From Siphonodentalium dalli (taxonomy: Eukaryota; Mollusca; Scaphopoda; Gadilida; Siphonodentaliidae), in the NCBI GenBank assembly GCA_032622095.1, contig CP136068.1, positions 123,821,989 to 123,885,988 on the forward strand: a DNA stretch of 64,000 nucleotides, written 5' to 3'. A program made the translations under genes and the position numbers. Shown in pieces: positions 56,944-64,000 of this stretch. Each line of letters opens with the position of its first letter. Positions within the stretch are counted from its first letter, which is position 1. A model generated the notes under the pieces. The model was not told the origin of the DNA. It did no database searches and saw nothing but the letters and a program-made list of their open reading frames with translations.

Positions 56944-57095
56944 CTGTCATGTGGACTGTTTTTATGGAGATGTAACGGTGAGGTAAGTGGACATAACTTG
57001 TGTAAAACCCGAAGGGTTTTACATACAAGTTATGTCCACTTACCTCACCGTTACATCTCCATAAAAATAGTCCACATGACAGTTAATCCTTATAT
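56931..57095. repeat. Near-perfect inverted repeat, 80-bp arms, 3-base loop
   Basis: Arms 56931-57010 and 57014-57095 differ by about one substitution and a two-base indel; the loop is gaa. The left arm covers the start of the second ATPase coding block and the splice acceptor; the right arm lies in the intron. Confidence 0.92.
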
Positions 57096-57445
57096 TTATA
57101 TACATTTAGCGAAAAGGCTGCTTTTGTAAATATATTTAAATCGAAAAGTGTATCGTGACAAGATCAGCCCAAAATACCCAATAGCACCCTTGGCAAAAGT
57201 TAATAGGAACAATTTCTCTTCATGTTGAAACCCGATGATGTATTAAGTCAATCCTGCGCGAGTCAAAATGCGCCCAAAGCATTACGCGTTCGTCTTTCCA
57301 AACCTAATGACGTATCGATGGTGTTATTAGCTTGGTGTTATGAGGCGTTACGCATTCACCGAGAAATAACTGCAACTAGCCACGTGGGCGCCGACCAATA
57401 AGAATGTTGGATTTGGTGATGACAACACTTAGTGTGTAAATATAC
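56944..57445 (-). other. Apparent 502-bp intron of the finger-ATPase gene
   Basis: Minus strand, donor ttg g|gtatat, acceptor atgacag|ttaatcc. The codon split (G plus TT) is in frame on both sides and the protein similarity is continuous across it. The polypyrimidine tract is poor. A second in-frame AG lies 12 bases upstream. It could instead be an insertion. Confidence 0.55.
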
Positions 57446-57947
57446 CCAAATGTTGACTGCCTTCGGTGAATAATGCAGTAACCCGCGAATCCTTGGACGC
57501 CGTAGACATAAGGTCATCAAGTACAATCAGACATTTTTTTCCAGAATGAATGAGGGTGTCCAAATTAGTCGGAAGGCCTTGTATAAACTGGACAGATGGC
57601 GCGACTGTGTCCTTGATTTCATCGTATAATGGCTGCCAGTACTTATAGAACCAAATTATTTTATCGGGTGAAGGCTGTATACTCGCCGAACAATTTTGAA
57701 GTATACTCTTAAGCAAGTGTGTTTTGCCGCAAGAAGTGGGTCCCGAAATCCACGCGGTAAATGGATGCCTGAACTTGAAGTCATCCTGCAGCGCGCCACC
57801 ACTGCTTTCACTATAAGGTTGTTGTTGTTGTTGTTGTTGTTGTAGTTGTTGTTGTTGTTGTTGTTGAGAATGTTTTAACTTTATATGCCGTTTTAAACTG
57901 TCTGGCCATACATATTCACTTGAACATGTTTCACACTGATGCTTCAT
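57446..57947 (-). pseudogene. C2H2-finger P-loop ATPase, virus-type packaging ATPase-like, first block
   Basis: It starts at ATG (57947), right before a C2H2 finger (CETCSSEYVWPDSLKRHIK plus LKH), followed by a polyglutamine run encoded by CAA repeats. Next is the ATPase: Walker A ISGPTSCGKTHL, a strand with IIWFYKYWQPLYDEI, then FIQGLPTN, Walker B KCLIVLDDLM and a sensor-like TALFTEGSQHL. This combination recurs in many invertebrate genomes. It resembles A32/FtsK-HerA-type ATPases that pump DNA into virions of Maverick/Polinton-like viruses (inference by motif). An upstream in-frame ATG at 58043 is less likely, because similarity starts at the finger. No capsid, protease or polymerase gene is adjacent. 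The downstream breaks make it a probable pseudogene. Confidence 0.75.
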
Positions 57948-58298
57948 CCTTGACAGACCGGAGTCTTTTCCAATAAAAAGAGAGCCTTTTATGACAAGAA
58001 GAACAATATCTATTAATCGAGTTTTCAGTTCCAGATTTTGCATCTAGTGTGGTGGCGCAGTGTCCTAATCCTACTGAAAAATGTAAGTTGAATCAGAGAA
58101 ACAGGGCCTATTTTATTTACTTGGAAGCTAATTTCTGTTTCTCGGGAGCACGCGTTAGATCCGGTGATAATCGCAGCACATGGTGAATGCCATAATAAGT
58201 ATTCCTACCTGTCCATTATCTTTTTTATTTTGTGAAACATGCAGCCTCTTAAAAAACAAGGTTTAGCCAGGTAGGGCGTAGGGGGTCTTGTATGCCAA
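57805..58298. repeat. Long direct repeat, left copy (target-site duplication of the LINE)
   Basis: 494 bp from ctttcactataagg to cttgtatgccaa, repeated at 60839-61335. Outside the CAA/GTT microsatellite the copies differ by only about five substitutions and a 9-bp indel. Confidence 0.92.
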
Positions 58299-60541
58299 AT
58301 GCAAATGGTCGGATCAGTAATGAAATTTGACGAAGTTCCCACACGTGACCCGGTTGAAATTAATTCAGGTTGGGCTTCATATTTTGCCGAACTCTACACT
58401 CCAGAAAAGCATTGCAATCCAACTTTTGAAATAGATGTTACCACGGAGGTAAGAAAGTTCATGCTCAGACAAGATGTTGAAGTTTGCTCCCAGTGTCGGC
58501 CGATTTCTATGGATGAAATTGATTGTGCAATAAAACGATTGAAACCAAACAAAGCTCCTGGTTACGACTGTGTCACGAGTGAACATTTTAGTAATCACAC
58601 AGATAATCTTAAGGAATGTATTCTGGTTCTATTCAATGCCATCCTGGAACTTGAATGGATCCCACCTGGAATGCAACTTGGCGTCATTATCCCTCTGTAT
58701 AAAGGACACCCAAGCCTTCGACGTCGCCAGATAGCTATCGGGCAATAACACTCATACCAGTGATTTACAAAATGTTTGAAACAATTCTACAGCAACGAAT
58801 TCTAAGCTCAACGGAACTATCTAACTTTCCTGACCAATTGCAGTTTGGCTTCCAAAAAGGATTTGGATGCAATATAACTTCATGTGTACTACAAGAAGCT
58901 ATATCACACGCAAACGATCATGGTTCAAAAGTGTATGCAGCTTTTCTTGATTCTAAGAAGGCCTTCGATAGAGTGTGGCACGAAGGCCTTTTGTTCAAAT
59001 TCATACGCCTCGGGTTTTCCAGTAAATTTATCAGATTGCTCGGAAACGTCCACACGGATGTGAGTAGCATGGTGTTTGCTAACAACATATTCTCGGAGAA
59101 GTTTAGCATTGGTCAAGGGACAAGGCAAGGGGTGGTTCTCTCGCCATTGTGCTATCTCATTTACATCAATGATCTTCTACTAGACTTAAGGGAGTCTCCA
59201 TTTGGACTAAATGTCGGTTCTATATCATGTGTCGCACCTACTACTGCAGATGACATTACCATTTTATCTCTAACTAAACACGGCCTGGACAATCTTATGG
59301 ACACATGCTTTAAGTATAGTATTCAATGGAGATTTAGTTTCTCGTGCACTAAAAGTAAAACTGTGGTCTTTAACGAGTCAAAAGCTGCACACAACCGCAG
59401 TAGGCGTACATGGATGCTTGGTTCCGATTTTATAACGGAGGGTACCGATTGTGCACATCTTGGATTGGTACAAGGAAAATTCACATCGAATGTATCGCAT
59501 AGTTCAGTTGTTTCGTCAGCAATGCGAAAGACATTCTTCGCCATCGCGGGTAACAGACTACTGAACAGTGCTTCGCCGATTACAATGTGCAATATCATCA
59601 AGACTGTGGTTCAACCGAAAGCACAATACGGTTGTGAGGTTATCCCTCTACAACAAACGACTGCTATTGCCATCATAGAACGTTCATTGCGTACCTGTGT
59701 AAAATCTGCCCAGTCTCTACCAAAACGAACAAATACAAAACTTGCTCTCGGACTATTGGGTATCTTACCAATGGAGAAGGAAATACACATACGTAAACTA
59801 TGCTTTCTTGGTACCCTTATAAACCTTCCATTTCACAAACAGGATCCATTGAAAATTTTCCTCATCAAAGCTCATTTGCAGCGGCTGTACAAAAGACCTC
59901 TATCTGGATTCGTCACGGAGATAATAACTATATTGAGGGCGTACCGACTTGACTCATTTCTGGATAAATTGTTAGACCTAGGTGATTTTCCAAACCAATC
60001 TGTGTGGAAACGTATAGTGAGAGAGACGGTAAAACTGGGCTATATATCTTCATGGCGTGCGTCAGTCGAAAATGATTCTGACCTGTGTGTGTTCAGGAAG
60101 GTTGTACCTGATCCTCTATCTGGGTGGTATGTTTGGAAGCGCATGCGTTCACAACCGACATTTTCCTCCAAATACAAGAACCAGGCGATTCTGCTGAACA
60201 AGACAACATACCCAAACAATAGTATATGTCGTCAGTGCCTAAATACATACGACCAAGAGCTGGATCACGCCTTGTTCACGTGCTCGTCACTTCCGATCCT
60301 GTTGCTGAGAAATAGTTTTTGGGAACGGGTCATCGATTGTTGTGGCATCGAGATATATCTCTTTATTTCCGGTCTAGTGAAGGACGACTTCTTTTCCCTA
60401 ATCTTGGGAAGTGAACACCCATTACTATTGGACGCTGTGGGTCACTGTCGGGACTCATTTATCGATATAGCCGCTTTTTTCCTTTTTGTTATGTGTTACC
60501 TAATTAGGGCAAAATTTACAGCCCACTCGCATGTGACTTAG
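58299..60541 (+). pseudogene. LINE reverse transcriptase, nearly complete palm to C-terminus, one frameshift
   Basis: RNA-directed DNA polymerase of a non-LTR retrotransposon. The first frame (58299-58745) has the entry region LKPNKAPGYDCVTSEH and GVIIPLYKG. A single frameshift near 58700-58740 leads into a 593-codon frame. That has LQFGFQKGFGC, the catalytic AFLDSKKAFDRVWHE (first Asp), GQGTRQGVVLSPL, and TTADDITILS, where both catalytic Asp of the (Y/F)ADD box remain but Tyr is Thr. A CCHC knuckle CRQCLNTYDQELDHALFTC follows near residue 490. The frame ends at TAG (60539). Apart from the frameshift it is well kept, so insertion was recent. The clade is not certain; the C-terminal knuckle resembles that at 11024. 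Confidence 0.88.
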
Positions 60542-60838
60542 CATAATTCATCACTGCTCGGTATTCTGTACTAACCAATAACATATATCTAGTGCTGAGT
60601 GTTCATACATGCAGGGATATATACGAGTGATATTCTCACTGGACACAAACTGTTGTAAGCGGATCTAAATGCTAAGATGTAAATACTATAACATTTTCGC
60701 TCACATACATACGGACACTCGTTAACCGACCTTATGCAAGTGAAATTGATATAAAATGTATGTCACTATTGTATTTATAAACATGTATATACTTGTACAC
60801 ATATCTCTCCTTCAAGGAGGCAATAAAGATCTCTCTCT
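58299..60838 (+). mobile_element. 5'-truncated LINE, 2540 bp
   Basis: The whole insertion between the two long direct repeats. It begins inside the reverse-transcriptase gene and ends with a 3' untranslated region of about 300 bp, an aataaag signal and a gatctctctctct tail, which is a typical LINE microsatellite tail. Endonuclease and ORF1 are absent. Confidence 0.88.
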
Positions 60839-61335
60839 CTTTCACTATAAGGTTGTTGTTGTTGTTGTTGTAGTTGTTGTTGTTGTTGTTGTTGAGAATG
60901 TTTGAACTTTATATGCCGTTTTAAACTCTCTGGCCATACATATTCACTTGAACATGTTTCACACTGATGCTTTATCCTTGACAGACCGGAGGGCACTAAG
61001 TCTTTTCCAATAAAAAGAGAGCCTTTTATGACAAGAAGAACAATATCTATTAATCGAGTTTTCAGTTCCAGATTTTGCATCTAGTGTGGTGGCGCAGTGT
61101 CCTAATCCTACTGAAAAATGTAAGTTGAATCAGAGAAACAGGGCCTATTTTATTTACTTGGAAGCTAATTTCTGTTTCTCGGGAGCACGCGTTAGATCCG
61201 GTGATAATCGCAGCACATGGTGAATGCCATAATAAGTATTCCTACCTGTCCATTATCTTTTTTATTTTGTGAAACATGCAGCCTCTTAAAAAACAAGGTT
61301 TAGCCAGGTAGGACGTAGGGGGTCTTGTATGCCAA
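60839..61335. repeat. Long direct repeat, right copy, with the duplicated ATPase 5' end
   Basis: 497-bp partner of 57805-58298. It contains the finger-coding start of the ATPase gene on the minus strand, but the ATG before the finger is ATA here, and a 9-bp in-frame insertion lies just upstream. Because this copy keeps the original upstream flank, transcription from the old promoter would now meet the LINE before the ATPase body. Confidence 0.9.
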
Positions 61336-61686
61336 CCAGATAGGCGGAAAACCGAATGGTAGCCTGTGTCAGTTTAAGTTTCAAAACATTTCTACTCAAT
61401 TCATGTATACTTGGATGTAATTCTCAAACTAACATTAAACTTGTTTATTTCGAATCACAACGTATGTATACAAACAGAAACAAATGACATAAGGACTCAA
61501 TATCAATAAAAATACATATTATATACATGAGAAACATAGAAAATGATATTCCAAAAAATTGGGAGTTCTTTAATTAAAGTGATGTGGAACAATCCGTTAG
61601 GGTGATCAAATGGAATACATAATAAAGTGGTAATAGTCACAATTTGATGTCCAAATTAGCAGCACGCAACGTCATTCTTATATAGA
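61336..61686. repeat. AT-rich flank and dispersed repeat family D, copy 2
   Basis: 61570-61686 matches 52305-52470. The rest shows nothing recognisable, and no further ATPase coding is found upstream of the duplicated region. Confidence 0.6.
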
Positions 61687-61814
61687 GGATCCACAACGAG
61701 TCCCCAGTTTATAGCGAAATTTACAAAATGAGTCCAGTAAATTAGGTCTGGACCGAGCCTTTACTGGTGAGTTTTGTCAATTTCGTTATAAACTGGGGTC
61801 GAGTTGTAGGTTCT
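61687..61814. mobile_element. 128-bp foldback (MITE-like)
   Basis: ccccagtttatagcgaaatt, acaaaatgag and ccagtaaa pair with tttactgg, gagttttgtcaatttcg and ttataaactgggg. It abuts the family D repeat. Confidence 0.8.
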
Positions 61815-62215
61815 ATTTATTACTTGATTCAAAACCTCCATAAAACATACTTAAACCAATAAATGGGACGTGAGACTAAAAGCGACTTCCATAAAGCATG
61901 CGGTGACTTTTCACGTAACTATGCGTTGTTTTCCCGTATAAATACATAGTCCCCAGATAAATTAAACTCTTTGACGTATATATAACGGCGTAAATTTAAC
62001 GAAATAAATTTTCAAAATAAAATACAAAAGTTCAACAAAACGTAATGGTAATCATTGGAAAATGTTCATGCATATCGAATTAAGAACAAACTTCATCTAT
62101 GTTTACCAGATTGCAGGTCATAGTGATGACGGAGTTTCACATCTATATGCATGTATATACCTAATTCGAGGACTTTACGTCCCTTTTACGTCCTTAATCC
62201 CTTCCATGGCGGGAG
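61815..62215. other. No recognised gene
   Basis: AT-rich, nothing identifiable. Confidence 0.4.
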
Positions 62216-62960
62216 TTGCGCTGGTGCAGCAATAAATATCCTGTGCCAGTGTATTATCTTATATGTGCCAGCCTACCAATGGGAGCCTCGTATATATAAG
62301 AGAATGCACTGAATTACAATTTCAATGTAAATATTATTAGAGGTCAATGTATTGTGGGAGACTCGCATATATAAGAGAATGCATTGGCAAACAAAATTTA
62401 GGAAGCTCCAGTGGAACGGTTAATTATCCTGTGCCAGTGCATTCTCTTATATATTAAAGTCTCACATATGGCTCGATCGAGCCTCGCACATGTAAGAAAA
62501 TGCACTGGCTTACTTAGGTAAATATTGTTAGGCCAATGAATTCTCGTATATGTGCGAGGCTCCCTATGGGCGACTCGCATATATAAGAGAATGCATTTGC
62601 TCATGGTTTTCGCACAAATCCAGGAAGCTCCAGTCATGGAAGGGTTAACGATAAGACAATATGGCTTTATAACAAAAGCCACTAGCACCAATTATCATTA
62701 ACCCTTTCTAAATACTCATTGACGAGTAGTTCCCGTATGGAATGTTCAAATAATAAGTTCAACAAAAGTAGGTCGTTTGTTGAACTTATTATCTAAACAT
62801 TTGCCGCGGATAAAGAGCAAGGAATAATTGTGTCCTTGTGTTATAAATGTGTCTGTCTATCGTCTGCTTACAATCCTTGAATATCCATCCCAATGAATAA
62901 TAGACTATTCCAATGTATAGTTTTATGACTGATGTGAGAATCAATTCAGTAACGAAAGGT
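62216..62960. repeat. Inverted and direct modules tatataagagaatgcattgg plus minisatellite unit
   Basis: Six or more copies of a module made of (g)gagactcgcatatataaga and gaatgcattgg occur in both orientations between 62240 and 62610. After that comes one minisatellite unit (cattgacgagtagtt) and a segment homologous to 32030-32210. It is a second, rearranged copy of the composite repeat in the HACL1 intron. Confidence 0.8.
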
Positions 62961-63050
62961 TTAACCGGCTCCTTCTAGGACGAACGAAAGCAGCAACTGA
63001 ATAGTCTGAACTTGACAACCAGTAACGAAAGGTTTAACCTGTTCCTTCTA
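62940..63050 (+). repeat. Short tandem duplication
   Basis: cagtaacgaaaggtttaacc is repeated at about 62948 and 63020, each followed by a gctccttcta or gttccttcta. Confidence 0.75.
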
Positions 63051-63052
63051 CA

Positions 63053-63500
63053 CTGTAAAAATAGGTGTTTAGGATCTCAACACAATCTTAAACGCAATAC
63101 CATTACAGTTTTCACACGCGTCAACGCATTTATTTTCTAAATGGAATGTTTATTATCTAAACGTCACGTTTTTAATGAATAAATGTCAAATATGTTTAGA
63201 ATATAAATTAATGTGTTTAAGTAACAAACACATAGTGTTAACATGGCGTTTAGTTTATAAACATAGTGATGTGTTTTTTACCTAAACACCACGTTTGTGT
63301 CATTAAACACATATAATGTTTTGGAAATAAACGCATTTTAATAACATGCCATTTAGGTTATAAACATAATAATGTGTTTAGCTGATGTGTTGATGTGTTT
63401 ATGTTAAAAACACACCCGGGCGTTTACGGGGTTGTTCCACTTTACACACACATGGACACGTTTATAAGACGAAATATGTTTATAAAATAGAATGTGTTTA
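63053..63500. repeat. gtgttta/taaacac-rich inverted motif cluster
   Basis: It starts at acactgtaaaaataggtg and contains some twenty variants of taaacac, gtgttta and aacatagtgatgtg in both orientations. It looks like a degenerate DNA-transposon end or palindromic satellite. Confidence 0.65.
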
Positions 63501-64000
63501 TTCAAGTAGCATATTTAACAGTAACAGGATAGTCAAATTTACAATTGTAACAGATACAGACAAAACATAATTAAAATCATACATTCTCACAGTTCAATAG
63601 TTATAATTATACATATTTTCAGGCTGATTTTGATATTAGGTCTAAAAAACATAGTGATGTTTCGCTAACAGACGGGGAGAAAATTAGGGGCGGGCGTAAA
63701 TATATATATATTTTTTTTTTAACATTCATATATGGATTATATTCATCTGTTTTTCCAAGGGACTTCTAATAAACATAGGGTGCTAAATAAGCACTGTAAT
63801 GGTGGCATTTGAACACAAATGAGCCTAACTACATGTACCTTTATTCGGGTCCAGAGAATATAATCAGAGATGATAAAGGAAATTTTAATTAGGTTTTTGC
63901 ATGTATTAATTTTTTCACGGGGTCAATACAATAGATGGGGCGGACGTCCGGAAATATCACTATTGTTTGGCCTAAGCAGTAATGCATTGGGAAAATTTAT
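63501..64000. other. No recognised gene at the right edge
   Basis: AT-rich; an unrelated poly(T) stretch lies at about 63711. The missing 3' exons of HACL1 are not seen here. Confidence 0.4.

Noticed and set aside
57029-57428. ATPase gap read as a transposon insertion
   Set aside because: Not excluded, but GT/AG borders with a preserved split codon fit an intron better, and no target duplication or TIR was seen.
57947-58043. Upstream ATG at 58043 as the start of the ATPase
   Set aside because: The extra 32 residues are unlike the family, and the 9-bp indel between duplicated copies falls there. The ATG right before the finger is preferred.

Overview
The window looks like intron-rich, transposon-saturated nuclear DNA of an invertebrate animal, probably marine; a mollusc or another spiralian would fit, but the sequence does not fix the phylum. 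The reasons are spliced gene fragments with GT/AG borders, several kinds of LINE remnant, a tRNA-derived SINE, Helitrons, many inverted-repeat elements and long minisatellites, and the absence of dense bacterial-style coding. Most of the 64 kb is repeats.

One host gene is recognisable on the plus strand: three consecutive exons of 2-hydroxyacyl-CoA lyase 1 (HACL1) at 30871-30971, 33063-33221 and from 44223. They encode the C-terminal thiamine-diphosphate-binding domain. Splice phases match at both junctions. The first exon has its 5' part and splice acceptor triplicated in 64-bp steps. The second intron is 11 kb and holds a gag-like ORF, a 48-bp minisatellite, a tandem Helitron array and two inverted-repeat elements with 9-bp target duplications. 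The third exon runs directly into a repeat array, so its 3' end is unclear. I did not find the earlier or later exons.

On the minus strand, 18.8-22.7 kb holds blocks of a RecQ-like helicase (motifs I, Ia, II and III) in the right order. It is broken by a frameshift, an inverted-repeat element and a LINE fragment, and is probably a pseudogene.

At 55.9-61.3 kb on the minus strand lies a decayed gene for a C2H2-finger P-loop ATPase resembling virion DNA-packaging ATPases. It has an apparent 502-bp intron whose 3' splice site sits in an 80-bp-arm hairpin. Its 5' part is interrupted by a 5'-truncated LINE of 2540 bp flanked by about 495-bp direct repeats that are nearly identical, which is an extraordinarily long target-site duplication.

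Layout: 1-6.7 kb, a hAT-like element and a 161-bp satellite; 6.8-8.2 kb, palindromic MITEs and a 420-bp duplication; 8.5-12.1 kb, LINE remnants and minisatellites; 12-18 kb, sparse, with MITE, foldback and tRNA-like sequences; 18.8-22.7 kb, helicase pseudogene; 23-29 kb, a large inverted repeat and duplications; 29.6-46.9 kb, HACL1 with repeats; 47-54 kb, dispersed repeats, a 160-bp array, a SINE and a TTAA-flanked element with a TATA box; 55-61.3 kb, ATPase plus LINE; 61.4-64 kb, foldback and short interspersed modules.
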